58,287 nucleotides of DNA from Curtobacterium sp. MCBD17_013 (lineage in GTDB: Bacteria > Actinomycetota > Actinomycetes > Actinomycetales > Microbacteriaceae): contig NZ_QKTU01000016.1 of NCBI RefSeq assembly GCF_003234565.1, positions 1 to 58,287 on the forward strand, given 5' to 3'. The position numbers were made by a program, and so were the translations under genes. A model generated the notes under the pieces. It did no database searches and was not told the DNA's origin. It saw only the letters and a list, made by a program, of their open reading frames with translations. Each line of letters begins with the position of its first letter. Position 1 is the stretch's first letter. This document shows, one piece after another, positions 42,383 through 52,966 of the stretch.

Positions 42383-43126
42383 ATGAGCGCCGAAGAACCG
42401 ACGATCGCTCCGCCGCGTCGCCGGAGTCTCCTGCCCCTCGGGATCGCGCTGGTCATCGTGATCGTGCTCGAGCGGATCGTGAGCAGCGCCGTGCAGCGGG
42501 GGTCGGTGCCGAGCGCTCCCGTGCAGCTCCTGCTGTCGGACCTGGCGTCGTGGGTGCCCCTCGTTCTGGGGGTGCTCTGGTACCTGCGCGACCGCGGCGC
42601 GACCTCGGTCGTCGATCGCCTGGGCCTCCGGATCAGCGTGTTCGACGTCTTCCCCGCCATCGCGATCGCCTGCCTGGCGCGGGCCGTGGACGGGTTCCTC
42701 AACCTGGCGATGTTCGACAGCACGGGGCTCAGCCCGCAGCCGGTGCTCGGCGGCGGGGTCCAGGTCGCGGTGCTCACGCTCACGGTGCTCGGTCCGTGCA
42801 TCCTGTCGCCCGTGATCGAGGAGCTGTTCTTCCGCGGCACACTGCAGCCACTGCTCGCCGATCGGATCGGCGGCGAGGACGACCGACGGGGCAACCTCCG
42901 GCTCGCGACCGTCCTGGGCGTCGTCGGTGCCGCGGTGCTGTTCGCCGCGATGCACGTCCTCGTGGCGAACACCACGGTCGAGGGGGCGTTCGTCACCTTC
43001 GTGAGCACGTTCGTCCTCGGGCTGCTGCTCGGGGCGTTCGTCGCCGTCACGAAGCGGCTCGGCGGCGCGATCCTGGCGCACGTCCTGTTCAACGCGATCG
43101 CGGTCGCGCTCACCTGGCCTCGGTGA
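42383..43126 (+). CDS. CPBP-family intramembrane metalloprotease
   Basis: 247-residue polytopic protein with the three CPBP motifs: EELFFRG (EExxxR), FAAMHVL (conserved His) and ILAHVLFNAIA (HxxxN). The family includes Rce1-type proteases and bacterial self-protection proteins. The ATG at 42383 has TACGGT exactly six bases upstream and no ribosome site, so it is probably leaderless. It is divergent from wzc. Substrate unknown. Confidence 0.9.
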   Translation: MSAEEPTIAPPRRRSLLPLGIALVIVIVLERIVSSAVQRGSVPSAPVQLLLSDLASWVPLVLGVLWYLRDRGATSVVDRLGLRISVFDVFPAIAIACLARAVDGFLNLAMFDSTGLSPQPVLGGGVQVAVLTLTVLGPCILSPVIEELFFRGTLQPLLADRIGGEDDRRGNLRLATVLGVVGAAVLFAAMHVLVANTTVEGAFVTFVSTFVLGLLLGAFVAVTKRLGGAILAHVLFNAIAVALTWPR

Positions 43127-43160
43127 ACACGACCGCGATGCGGTGAGCATGGGCGCTCGA

Positions 43161-43358
43161 TCAGTGGATGACCGGGTGCACGTGCTCGTACGCCAGCCAC
43201 ACGAGTGAGACCGACGACGCCGTGACGACGCCGAGCGTGGCCCACTGGTGCCAGGTCGCGCGGAAGCGGCCGTAGCGGTCGCGCTGCGCGGTGTGCTGCA
43301 TGTGCCGGATCTGCGTACGGGAGTAGCGATTCTGGGCGCGGTTGTAGACGGGTTGCAT
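43161..43358 (-). CDS. Small membrane protein, 65 aa
   Basis: Basic, Gln/Arg/Tyr-rich N-terminal half (MQPVYNRAQNRYSRTQIRHMQ) followed by RATWHQWATLGVVTASSVSLVWLAYEHVHPVIH, one predicted membrane helix. The ATG at 43358 follows GAAAGG at good distance; a longer form with start at 43382 is less well supported. I recognise no family. Codon use fits a real gene. Confidence 0.6.
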   Translation of the reverse strand: MQPVYNRAQNRYSRTQIRHMQHTAQRDRYGRFRATWHQWATLGVVTASSVSLVWLAYEHVHPVIH

Positions 43359-43427
43359 GGTGGCCTTTCGGGTAGGAACCAAGCGGATTCGGGATTTCGG
43401 GTAGCCGAAGAATAACCCGAGACGGGC

Positions 43428-43634
43428 TCAGGGGCTAGTGCGGACGGGGCGACGCGGCGCCCGCCAGTGCGGCTGCGGGACCAGCCCATCACCCGCCGGC
43501 ACCGTCACGTGGTCCTCGCCGCGCTCGCAGAAGCAGGCGAGCAGGATCGGCGTGCCGTCGTGGAGCTGGTGGAACGTCTCGACGTGGGGCCGCGGCTGCC
43601 CGCCATCGCTCGTCGGCTGTGTCTCGTCCGGCAT
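43428..43634 (-). CDS. Hypothetical small protein, 68 aa
   Basis: Soluble 68-residue protein starting MPDETQPTSDGGQPRPHVETFHQL, then DGTPILLACFCERGEDHVTVPAGDG, ending in a basic tail. CFC and nearby His/Glu could bind a metal, but this is speculative. GGGGGAAT precedes the ATG. No family known to me. Confidence 0.5.
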   Translation of the reverse strand: MPDETQPTSDGGQPRPHVETFHQLHDGTPILLACFCERGEDHVTVPAGDGLVPQPHWRAPRRPVRTSP

Positions 43635-43920
43635 GGATCGATTCCCCCTGGTCCCCGACCACCTCGTCCGGAGCGGCGACACCGTGGTACTCCAACGAGG
43701 AACCGGGAAGCGCTCCTCGACCACCGCCCCGGACGGGTGTCCTCTACCCCGCGCGCAGACCCGAAACCGGCGCGGAGCGAGGTGCGACACATGTTGCCTG
43801 GTTCGGACACGTTCCACAAGTCGTTCGTCTGGCGAACCGGCCGGTGGCGGCCGGGCGGTGCCGCAGGGTCCTCGCCGCTCTGCTCGCCGCCCTGCTCCCC
43901 GATCCGGATACGGTGATGCG
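43635..43920. other. Non-coding gap between divergent small gene and tetR
   Basis: 286 bases with no supported gene. The right end holds TACGGT six bases before the tetR ATG. The middle contains ACATGT and a loosely repeated GGTTCGGACACGTTCC, possible operator material, but no clear palindrome. Confidence 0.35.
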
Positions 43921-44589
43921 ATGCACGACCAGCGATCTACGACCAACCACCGTCAGGAGCAGAAGGCGAACACCCGTGCCGCGATCCTGCGCGCCGCCGC
44001 GACGGAGTTCGCGACCCGGGGCTACGCCGGCACGAGCATCGCGAGCATCGCAGCGGCCATGGGCAAGCCGAAGTCAGCCGTGGGGCACCACCAGTTCGCG
44101 TCGAAGCAGCAGATCGCCGAGGCGATCGTCCGGCAGCAGCAGGAGACGTGGGCCTCGATGCGGGCGGAGGTCGAGCAGGCGACGCCGCCCGGACTCGGCC
44201 GGTTGCTGCGCCTCCTCATGACGGCGGCGCTCGACGCGCGCGAGCACCCGAGCGCACTCGCCGCAGTGCGCCTCCTGGCCGACCAGCGTGCGAACGGGAT
44301 CACCCTGCCGCGCTCGACGGTGCCGTGGCGGGCGTACGTGGCTGAACAGTTCCAGATCGACATCGACGCCGGACGGATCCCGTCCGACCGCCCCGCCGAG
44401 GAACTCGCGCGACGGCTGCTCAACGCGAGCTTCGGTGTGTTCGACGCCGAGAGCCGCGGACTCCAGGCCATCGACACCGAAGCGGCACTCCGGGCGCTGT
44501 GGGCGGACCTCCTGGCCGGGGTCGGCGTGACGGACGTCGACGCCGTGCTCGAGCAGGTCGGCGCGGTGGACGCCGCGCCCCCCGCCTGA
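43921..44589 (+). CDS. TetR-family regulator
   Basis: 222-residue regulator. The N-terminal HTH is clear (GYAGTSIASIAAAMGKPKSAVGHHQFASKQQI, about 34-65; the HH in place of the usual YYHF is a known variant, as in ScbR/gamma-butyrolactone-receptor-like proteins). The C-terminal helical domain has DIDAGRIPSDRPAEELARRLLNASFGVF. Resemblance to butyrolactone receptors is weak and no synthase is nearby. The ATG has TACGGT exactly six bases upstream and no ribosome site. Confidence 0.88.
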   Translation: MHDQRSTTNHRQEQKANTRAAILRAAATEFATRGYAGTSIASIAAAMGKPKSAVGHHQFASKQQIAEAIVRQQQETWASMRAEVEQATPPGLGRLLRLLMTAALDAREHPSALAAVRLLADQRANGITLPRSTVPWRAYVAEQFQIDIDAGRIPSDRPAEELARRLLNASFGVFDAESRGLQAIDTEAALRALWADLLAGVGVTDVDAVLEQVGAVDAAPPA

Positions 44590-44684
44590 CGCGCCGATCC
44601 GACTGCGGCCCGACCGCGGACGGGCGGTCGCACGACCGCACCCGTCCGCGCGACCGCCGACCGCGCGACCGCCCGGAACGACGA

Positions 44685-44714
44685 ACGCCCCCGCTGCCGG
44701 AGCAGCGAGGGCGT
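44685..44714. terminator. Bidirectional terminator hairpin
   Basis: ACGCCCCCGCTGC (44685-44697) pairs with GCAGCGAGGGCGT (44702-44714) with one mismatch around CGGA, between convergent genes. Confidence 0.7.
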
Positions 44715-44742
44715 GAGGCCGTCGATCGTGGAGCGCTCGAGC

Positions 44743-45063
44743 TCAGCGGATCGGGCGGATGACGTTCGGAAGCATGAGGTGCAGGTGCTCCGAGAGCTTG
44801 GCCTGGGCGTCCTCGAGCGAGGCGTAGTCGCCGATGTACTGGCCGAAGGTGTCCGACGCGAAGTAGTGGGCGCCCTGCTTGTCGACCGTGCCGCCGTAGT
44901 AGCCGCCGTAGCTCGCGACCCAGAGGCCCTTGTCCGCCTCGGTCCACGTGATCTGCGCGCGGGTCACCTGGCCGGCGGCTGCGGCTTCCGCCTCGAGGAT
45001 CGCGATGGTGTCCACGGTGTCCGTGTCCAGGGTGACGTCGGAGTGGGAGATGGTCATGCTCAT
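44743..45063 (-). CDS. Hypothetical small Gly/Tyr-containing protein, 106 aa
   Basis: 106-residue soluble protein: an acidic N-terminus with DTDTVDTIAILEAEAAAAGQV, then WTEADKGLWVASYGGYYGGTV, a YFASDTFGQYIGDYASLEDAQAKL segment and a closing LPNVIRPIR. The pattern suggests a small alpha-beta domain; no family is recognised. ATG at 45063 with a GAAAGCGAGG-like ribosome site. It has its own terminator at the 3' end. Confidence 0.6.
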   Translation of the reverse strand: MSMTISHSDVTLDTDTVDTIAILEAEAAAAGQVTRAQITWTEADKGLWVASYGGYYGGTVDKQGAHYFASDTFGQYIGDYASLEDAQAKLSEHLHLMLPNVIRPIR

Positions 45064-45360
45064 GTCGCGGCCTCGCTTTCCTTCGGGGTACGTCTGCGGT
45101 ACTCCTCCACCGTACGAACCACGGGTCCGAGCGCGCCAGTCGAGCCCGTGATCTCCCGGGATCCTCGGAGCAGCAGGCAAGGCGAGGCCCGGATTCACGG
45201 GTCACGCATGACTCCCGCTATCCCCCGCGTTGGGGTACAGGGGTACACACGCGTCACACCGAGGCGGCCCTGGCACCTGCGACTCCTGACACCCCGGCCC
45301 CTGGTGATCGATGGGAACACCTGGTCGAATGACTCCCACCCCCGACCGTCAGGAGGACGA
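45064..45360. other. Divergent intergenic region
   Basis: 297 bases holding the promoters of two divergent small genes. A direct repeat GGGGTACA occurs twice near 45234-45252 (GGGGTACAGGGGTACAC). AGGAGG at 45351-45356 is the ribosome site of the right-hand gene. Nothing else supported. Confidence 0.4.
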
Positions 45361-45726
45361 GTGCACGCCGGAGACCTGTCAGCCGCGCTGGGGAACGAGC
45401 GCGCGCTGCTCGAACGCCTCGTCGGCGCGACCCGGACCGCACGCCCCGCAGCCGAGTGCGACGCCGTCCTGGAGGACCTCCGTGCCGCCCGCCTCGTCCG
45501 TGACGTCCACCTCGCCACCGTCCTCCGCGATCTGCACCGCGCCGAGGAGGCGGCCCTGTCCGCGTTGCTCGAGCCGGGCCTCCCGGCCCCGTGGGACCTG
45601 ATCCTGCCCGAACACGTGACCGCGATCCGAGCGCTGGCGGCCGAGATCGACGCGCAGGAGCGCGGGCGCCCCGGTGCCGCCCCCGCGCGATGGCCAGCGT
45701 TCGCGGCCGCCGCTGGCTACCGCTGA
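45361..45726 (+). CDS. Hypothetical alpha-helical protein, 121 aa
   Basis: 121-residue Ala/Leu/Arg-rich soluble protein, probably all helical (ERALLERLVGATRTARPAAECDAVLEDL, then a second RALAAEIDAQERG helix). The GTG at 45361 follows an excellent AGGAGG. No homologous family is recognised. Codon usage is like the flanks. Its end is followed by two long inverted repeats before purA. Confidence 0.55.
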   Translation: MHAGDLSAALGNERALLERLVGATRTARPAAECDAVLEDLRAARLVRDVHLATVLRDLHRAEEAALSALLEPGLPAPWDLILPEHVTAIRALAAEIDAQERGRPGAAPARWPAFAAAAGYR

Positions 45727-45730
45727 CGCC

Positions 45731-45752
45731 CGGTCGGCTGGCCAGCCGACCG
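45731..45752. repeat. 22-bp perfect palindrome
   Basis: CGGTCGGCTGG followed directly by its exact complement, with no loop, just after the stop codon of the 121-aa gene. It could act as a terminator component or a cruciform. Confidence 0.5.
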
Positions 45753-45780
45753 GGCACCGGCGGCCGGCCGCTCCCCCGAA

Positions 45781-45844
45781 CCGCGAGATCGCAGTCGTTG
45801 CCGCTTCGACCGGGGGCGTACCGGCAACGACTGCGATCTCGCGG
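45781..45844. terminator. Long perfect hairpin between convergent genes
   Basis: Arms of 23 bp (45781-45803 and 45822-45844) match perfectly around an 18-nt loop. It lies between the 121-aa gene and purA. The arm carries CGAGATCGCAG, which recurs in a similar hairpin near 50709-50770. Confidence 0.6.
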
Positions 45845-45919
45845 GAGAGAAGGGGCGCCACCGGCCTCGGCCGGCGCCCCGGCCGCCGGCGCCGGCAGGA
45901 GGGGGCGCCGCGGCGTCGG

Positions 45920-48302
<2,383 letters not shown>

Positions 48303-48306
<4 letters not shown>

Positions 48307-49571
48307 GCGGCGCGCTCGCGCACGACGCCCGCCCGGGCACGGGCACGGGCACGGGCACGACGGCAGCGCCGGAGCCCGGGTCCGCGCGACCCGTCCCGGT
48401 CGACTACGCAGTGCTCGGCGCGGGGTGCGCGGGGCTCGCCACCGCGATCGCCCTCGCCGAGCGCAGGTCGGCCGGGTCCGTCGTGTTGCTCGACGCCCGC
48501 ACGGCCTACACGGACGACCACACGTGGTCGTTCTGGCACGTGGAACCGACACCGTTCGACGACTGCATCACGGCGCGCTGGTCGTCCTGGGCCGTCCGTG
48601 CGGGTGGGCGCACCGTGACGACGACGGCCGCCGCGGCCCCGTACGTCTCGATCCGTGCGTCCGACTACTACCGGGAGGCCCTGCATCGGCTGGCGGGGCT
48701 GGCCGACGTCCGGCTCCGGCTCGGCACCGCCGTCACCGGGGTTGACGCCGGTCCTGACGGCAACACGGTTCGGACGCCATCGGGCGACGTTCCGGCCCGG
48801 CGCGTGGTGGACGCCCGCGGGCCGGTCGACACCAGGCCGGAGGACGGCGGCGGTGCGTTCGCGCAGCGCTTCCTCGGCGTCCGGGTCCGCGCACACCGTC
48901 CCGTGTTCGACCCCGGGGTGGTCACACTGATGGACTTCGACGTCGACCAGTCCCGCGGGATCCACTTCGTGTACGTCCTGCCCACGTCGACGACCGAGGC
49001 GCTCGTCGAGGACACCTACCTGACGGAGGCGGCGGTGCCTCGCGCGGTCCTCGAGGCGGGGATCACGACGTACCTCCGGGAGCGCCACGGACTCGGCCCC
49101 GACGAGCTCGACCGCATGGGCGGCGAGCACGGCGTGATCCCGATGCGGCTCGCTGGGCGTGATGTGCCGCCGGACATCGTCGGCGTCCGTGGAGGAGCGG
49201 TGCGACCGAGCACCGGGTACGCGTTCCTGCGGATCCAGCGTGCGGCCGCCGGGCTCGCCGCGGGGCATCGAACCCCGCCCCGCGGACCGATGCGGACGTG
49301 GGTGCTCGACGCCGTGTTCCTGCGGTTCCTCCAGGACCGCCCCGACGCGGTCCCGGGTGTCTTCCTCCGGATGTTCGACCGGGTCCCGGGGGACGCCCTG
49401 GTCCGGTTCCTCACCGAGCGCTCGACGGTCCGCGACGACCTGCGGATGGTCCTGGCGCTGCCGACGGTCCCGTTCCTGCTGGCGGCGGTCCGGGTGGTCG
49501 TGCGGGCGCTGCTCGGCACGGCACGGGATCGGCGAGCGGGACGGCTGGCGGACCGCTCGGCGCCCGGATGA
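48303..49571 (+). CDS. crtY: FAD-dependent lycopene beta-cyclase (CrtY/CrtL type)
   Basis: 422-residue cyclase turning lycopene to beta-carotene, the precursor of retinal. The nucleotide fold VDYAVLGAGCAGLATAIALAE, the DDHTWSFW motif and RGGAVRPSTGYAFLRIQRAA mark the family. The GTG start overlaps the rhodopsin stop (GTGA). The N-terminus has a low-complexity RPGTGTGTGT linker coded by repeated GGGCAC. It differs from the heterodimeric CrtYe/Yf cyclases usual in C50-carotenoid Microbacteriaceae. No crtE/B/I is in the window, so lycopene must come from elsewhere. Confidence 0.93.
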
Positions 49572-50680
49572 GCAGCGCGGGCCTCCCGGGCGTCGCGAGC
49601 GCGCCCGCTGACCTGCCACTGGACGGAGCCCTGCGCGGTGCCGTGCGGGGACGGGTGCTCCGGCCCGCCTCGGTGGTCCTCGGGGCCGTGCTGGTCGCCT
49701 GCGTCGCCCTCCGCGTCGCCGAGGTGCAGCTCCCCCCGGCGGTGCAGCTCGTGCCGTTCGCGCTCAGCCTCGTCGTGTTCGGCCTACCGCACGGCGCGCT
49801 CGACCACCTCGTGCCGGTGCGCATGCGAGCGACAGCGCGGGCGCCGCTGTCGGTGTTCGTGGTCGTCGTGGCGTACCTGGTCCTCGGTAGCGCGACCGCA
49901 GTGCTCTGGTGGGCGGCACCACTCGTCGGCTTCGCCGGCTTCATCGCGCTGACGTGGTTCCACTGGGGACAGGGCGACCTGTGGGTGCGACAGTCCGTCG
50001 AGACGCGGCCGGCATCCGTGCCGCTCGCGGTCGGGACCGTCGTCGTCCGCGGTGGGATCCCGATGCTCGTGCCGTTCGTCACGCAGCCGGCGGTGTACCG
50101 ACAGGTCCTGCTCGACACCGCGGGCGTGGTGCGGCACGTGCCCCCGGGCGACGTCGCCGCGGTGTTCCAACCCACCGTCCGCGTGGCCGTCGGTGTGGTG
50201 TTCGCCGCCACGGTCCTCCTGACCGTCCTGGCGGAGGCGTGCTCAGCCCGGGCCCATCCGGCGCAGCGTCGCGCGTTCGGACGGGACCTGGGCGCGACCC
50301 TGTTCCTCGTCGCGTTCTTCGCCGTCGTACCGGCGGTCCTGGCTGTCGGTCTGTACTTCTGCCTGTGGCACGCGCTCCGGCACATCGTCCGCCTCGAGCT
50401 GCTCGATCCGGCGTCGGCGTCGGACCTGCGCGCCGGGCGTCCGGTCCGGCCGTTCCTGCGGTTCGCGCGCGACGCCTGGCCGGTCACGGCGATCGCGACG
50501 GCCATGCTCGTGGCACTCGCCCTGCTCCGCCGCGGTGAGGGTTCACCGCTCGGCGTGTACCTCGCGTTGATCGCGGCGCTCACCGTCCCGCACGTCGCGG
50601 TCGTGGCCTGGATGGACCGGCGACAGGGCGTGTGGGGCGTGCGCCGGCACCGTCGGGAGGCGCGGCGCGTCGAGGGCTGA
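49568..50680 (+). CDS. blh: Brp/Blh-type beta-carotene 15,15'-dioxygenase
   Basis: 370-residue membrane oxygenase that cleaves beta-carotene to two retinals. Its iron-binding histidines lie in the family motifs FGLPHGALDH (His75, His80), TWFHWGQGDL, CLWHALRHIVRL and LTVPHVAVVAW. About nine membrane segments. The ATG overlaps the crtY stop (ATGA). With rhodopsin and crtY it completes a unit that makes pigment from lycopene. Confidence 0.95.
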   Translation: MSSAGLPGVASAPADLPLDGALRGAVRGRVLRPASVVLGAVLVACVALRVAEVQLPPAVQLVPFALSLVVFGLPHGALDHLVPVRMRATARAPLSVFVVVVAYLVLGSATAVLWWAAPLVGFAGFIALTWFHWGQGDLWVRQSVETRPASVPLAVGTVVVRGGIPMLVPFVTQPAVYRQVLLDTAGVVRHVPPGDVAAVFQPTVRVAVGVVFAATVLLTVLAEACSARAHPAQRRAFGRDLGATLFLVAFFAVVPAVLAVGLYFCLWHALRHIVRLELLDPASASDLRAGRPVRPFLRFARDAWPVTAIATAMLVALALLRRGEGSPLGVYLALIAALTVPHVAVVAWMDRRQGVWGVRRHRREARRVEG

Positions 50681-50708
50681 TGCGGGCCTCGTGACTCGCC
50701 TCACGGCG

Positions 50709-50770
50709 CCGAGGTCGCAGCACACTCCGCTTCCCACCGCCCCCGTTGACGGCGCGTTCTGCGATCTCGG
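50709..50770. terminator. Hairpin after the rhodopsin operon
   Basis: CCGAGGTCGCAG (50709-50720) pairs with CTGCGATCTCGG (50759-50770) with one G-U position and a 38-nt loop; it lies between convergent blh and the TIM gene. It shares its arm sequence with the 45781-45844 hairpin. Confidence 0.5.
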
Positions 50771-50787
50771 GCAGCGTGAACGGGGGG

Positions 50788-51519
50788 TCAGGCGGTGAGG
50801 GCCGCGGCCTCGTCGAGGACCCGGCGGACGTTCTCCGGATCGTGGGCGAAGCGCCCGAGGAACAGGCCGTCCACGCTCGGGTGGAGCCGTCCGAGCAACC
50901 CCGGGCCCGCACTCCCCCCGTAGACGATCGGCCTGCCCGCGAGCGCTCCCGGCAGTCCGTCGCGCAGGGCGTCGACGGTCGCCGTGACGTGCGACGCGGG
51001 GGCCGGTTCCGCGGCACCGATCGCCCAGACCGGCTCGTACGCGATCATCAGCGGTCCGGTCGTGGCGGCACCGACCTGCTCGAGACACCACGCGGCGGCC
51101 TCCCGCGGGTCGCACCGCGTCGTCTCGCCGACGCACAGGAGCGGGGTGAGCCCGGCCTCCTGGGCGACGGTGACCTTGGCGGCGACCACCGCGTCGGTCT
51201 CACCGTCGGCGCGACGCTCGGCGTGCCCGACCTCCGCCATCGTGACCCCGAGTTCGGCGAGCAGGGGCGCGCCGGTCTCGCCGGTGTGGGCGCCCTCGGC
51301 GTAGCGGCTGACGTCCTGCGCCGCGACGCGGACCCGGGTGCCCGCAGCGAGCCGGACGGCGGACTCGAGCAGCGGCGTCGAGGGCGCGACGAACAGCGCC
51401 ACGCGGCCGTCGACCACGCCGGGGTGCTCCCGAGCGAGCTCGGTGACGCGGCCGAGCCAGTCGAGGGACCGGCGGTACGACAGGTAGAGCTTCGTGCTGA
51501 TGCCGATGTGGATGGTCAC
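50788..51519 (-). CDS. Divergent triosephosphate isomerase paralogue
   Basis: 243-residue TIM-barrel isomerase. The catalytic residues are present as Lys10 (ISTKLYLS), His99 (EVGHAERR) and Glu162 (AYEPVWAIG), with the phosphate loop YGGSAGPG. But the canonical GNWKMN start is replaced by GISTKLYLSYRR, so the usual active-site Asn is Ser. TIM-like paralogues of this type occur in sugar-phosphate pathways such as tetrose phosphate (erythritol) catabolism; the glycolytic enzyme is probably elsewhere. GTG start. No sugar-pathway neighbour here. Confidence 0.88.
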   Translation of the reverse strand: MTIHIGISTKLYLSYRRSLDWLGRVTELAREHPGVVDGRVALFVAPSTPLLESAVRLAAGTRVRVAAQDVSRYAEGAHTGETGAPLLAELGVTMAEVGHAERRADGETDAVVAAKVTVAQEAGLTPLLCVGETTRCDPREAAAWCLEQVGAATTGPLMIAYEPVWAIGAAEPAPASHVTATVDALRDGLPGALAGRPIVYGGSAGPGLLGRLHPSVDGLFLGRFAHDPENVRRVLDEAAALTA

Positions 51520-51645
51520 GAGCCCAGTGAACGCGATGACCGCCGGAGACGCTGGGAACGCTCCCCGCAGCCGGGAGGAACGTGGGCACCCCGCATCCGG
51601 GGCAGTGGATCCCGGGCGGGCTGGAGCACTCGGAAGGAGCACGAC

Positions 51646-51819
51646 ATGGCAGACCTCGGCGACAAGGCGAAGGACTTCGCGGACAGCGACAAGGGCGAGA
51701 AGGCGTCCGACGCCGGCCTCGACAAGGCGGCCGGCGCGGCCGACAAGGCCACGGGCGGCGGACACTCCGACCAGATCGAGAAGGGCGAGCAGGCCGCCGA
51801 CGACAAGATCGGCAACTGA
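51646..51819 (+). CDS. Small Lys/Asp/Ala-rich protein, Rv0909-type antitoxin-like
   Basis: 57-residue hydrophilic, highly charged protein: MADLGDKAKDFADSDKGEK, then DAGLDKAAGAADKATGGGH and IEKGEQAADDKIGN. The DKAxxxxDKxTGGxHxxxI(E/D)K layout matches small actinobacterial proteins annotated as MT0933/Rv0909-like antitoxins; CsbD-like stress proteins look similar. No toxin is next to it, so an orphan antitoxin or a stress protein are both open. Strong AAGGAG ribosome site and own terminator. Confidence 0.75.
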   Translation: MADLGDKAKDFADSDKGEKASDAGLDKAAGAADKATGGGHSDQIEKGEQAADDKIGN

Positions 51820-51834
51820 CTCCGCTCCACCGAC

Positions 51835-51878
51835 ACGACGACGGCACCCGTTCCCTGTGGACCGGGTGCCGTCGTCGT
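51835..51878. terminator. Terminator hairpin after the antitoxin-like gene
   Basis: A perfect 16-bp stem (51835-51850 with 51863-51878) and a 12-nt loop directly after the 57-aa gene. Confidence 0.75.
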
Positions 51879-51978
51879 CAGGGAGACAGGGTGCCGTCTC
51901 GTCCGGGGACGGGTGCCGCCTCGTCGGGGAGGCTCGGGGCCGGTGGCTCCGTCGCCGTCCGGACCTGCTGCCGGTGCC

Positions 51979-52320
51979 TCAGTCGCCCTCGGGGTGCGGG
52001 ACGCCAGCGCGGAAGTCCGGTGTGCCGTCGGCGTGGACCGGCGTCGCGCCCGACAGCTTCCGGGCACCCTCACGGAGTCGCTCGACGAACGCGGGGTCCT
52101 CGGGCTCGAGCTCGTCGTCCGGGGCGTCGTCGACGACGATCTCGCTGGCGGGTCCGATGAGCAGCGTCGCGTACGCGACCGATCCGTGGTCGTCGAAGGT
52201 CGGGACGTGCACGGTGTCCGTACCACCGGCCGCGCCGAGGGCCGCGGCGTACTCGATCACGGCGTCGGCGATCTCGCTCCCCGTCATGACCGAGGTGCTG
52301 TCGTAGTGGATGTACTTCAT
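51979..52320 (-). CDS. Hypothetical acidic protein, 113 aa
   Basis: 113-residue soluble protein: MKYIHYDSTSVMTGSEIADA, a helix, TDTVHVPTFDDHGSVAYATLLIGPASEIVV (three strands) and an acidic PDDELEPEDPAF loop before a last helix. AGGAGGAG precedes the ATG. It looks like a small conserved alpha-beta protein of Actinobacteria, but I cannot name the family. Confidence 0.65.
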   Translation of the reverse strand: MKYIHYDSTSVMTGSEIADAVIEYAAALGAAGGTDTVHVPTFDDHGSVAYATLLIGPASEIVVDDAPDDELEPEDPAFVERLREGARKLSGATPVHADGTPDFRAGVPHPEGD

Positions 52321-52430
52321 CGCTCCTCCTGCATCCTGCCGACCAGTGAAACACCGGCTCTCGGAGCGCGTTCACGTCCTGTCCAGGGAACGAGACGAAC
52401 GCGCGTCCCGGCCGGGTCCCGGGACGACAA

Positions 52431-52460
52431 CGGCACCCGCTCCGGTCAGGAGGGGTGCCG
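52431..52460. terminator. Terminator hairpin upstream of the 113-aa gene
   Basis: CGGCACCC (52431-52438) pairs with GGGTGCCG (52453-52460) around a 14-nt loop, downstream of the 56-aa minus-strand gene. Confidence 0.55.
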
Positions 52461-52495
52461 CCGTGGGCCGAGCGCGGGACGGACCCGCGGGGCGC

Positions 52496-52666
52496 TCAGG
52501 CCTGGAAGAAGTCCGCGTAGCTCGGGTCGAGCGGACGGCGCAGCTTCGACGTGCCCGAGACGCGGGCCTCGACCATGGCGGCGAGGGCGTCCGGGGGCGT
52601 CAGGCCACGGCGGCGCCACTCGATGGGGTTCTGGCGCAGGCTGGCGAGGGTCTCACGGTCGAGCAT
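52496..52666 (-). CDS. Small protein, 56 aa
   Basis: Minus-strand reading from ATG 52666 gives MLDRETLASLRQNPIEWRRR, then GLTPPDALAAMVEARVSGTS, KLRRPLDPSYADFFQA and stop. It is basic, helical and ends in an aromatic DPSYADFFQA tail. The start lies inside the end of the preceding 38-aa reading frame (14-nt overlap), with AGGAGG upstream. No family is recognised. Confidence 0.6.
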   Translation of the reverse strand: MLDRETLASLRQNPIEWRRRGLTPPDALAAMVEARVSGTSKLRRPLDPSYADFFQA

Positions 52667-52769
52667 TGATGGCCTCCTGGTCGAGGAAGAGTTGGCGCAT
52701 GTCGATGGGTTGCGTCGGGGGGAACGCGTCGGCCGCGTGGGGCCCCTCGGGATTGCGCCGGTTCGTCAT
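52653..52769 (-). CDS. Very small protein, 38 aa
   Basis: Minus-strand reading from ATG 52769: MTNRRNPEGPHAADAFPPTQ, then PIDMRQLFLDQEAINARP and stop. The frame overlaps the next tiny gene and includes its AGGAGG ribosome site, an arrangement typical of coupled genes. Very short, so support is limited to the overlap and codon pattern. Confidence 0.4.
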   Translation of the reverse strand: MTNRRNPEGPHAADAFPPTQPIDMRQLFLDQEAINARP

Positions 52770-52931
52770 GGGTCGAGCATGGCATCGAAACACTAGGCCG
52801 CCTAACTACTTGTCCACCTTGCGCATCCTTTGTGTCGGAGCATCCCCTAGACGCGGGCCATCGCCTCCGGAGGGCCGCAGAACGAACTCCGAGCCGGGCC
52901 GCCCAGCCGATCGTGATCCACCACCTCGATG

Positions 52932-52960
52932 TTGCACAGTGCTGTGCACGTTCGTAGGCT
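52932..52960 (+). promoter_or_regulatory. Leaderless promoter with TetR operator
   Basis: TTGCAC (52932-52937), a 17-nt spacer and TAGGCT (52955-52960) put the start of transcription at the ATG at 52967. TGCACAG-TG-CTGTGCA (52933-52948) is a perfect 7-bp inverted repeat over the -35 and spacer, a likely autoregulatory site for the TetR it precedes. Confidence 0.75.
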
Positions 52961-52966
52961 GATCCC

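Noticed and set aside
51646..51819. Complete toxin-antitoxin module
   Set aside because: The antitoxin-like protein has no toxin-sized partner in overlap or next to it; the neighbours are a TIM gene and a convergent hypothetical gene.
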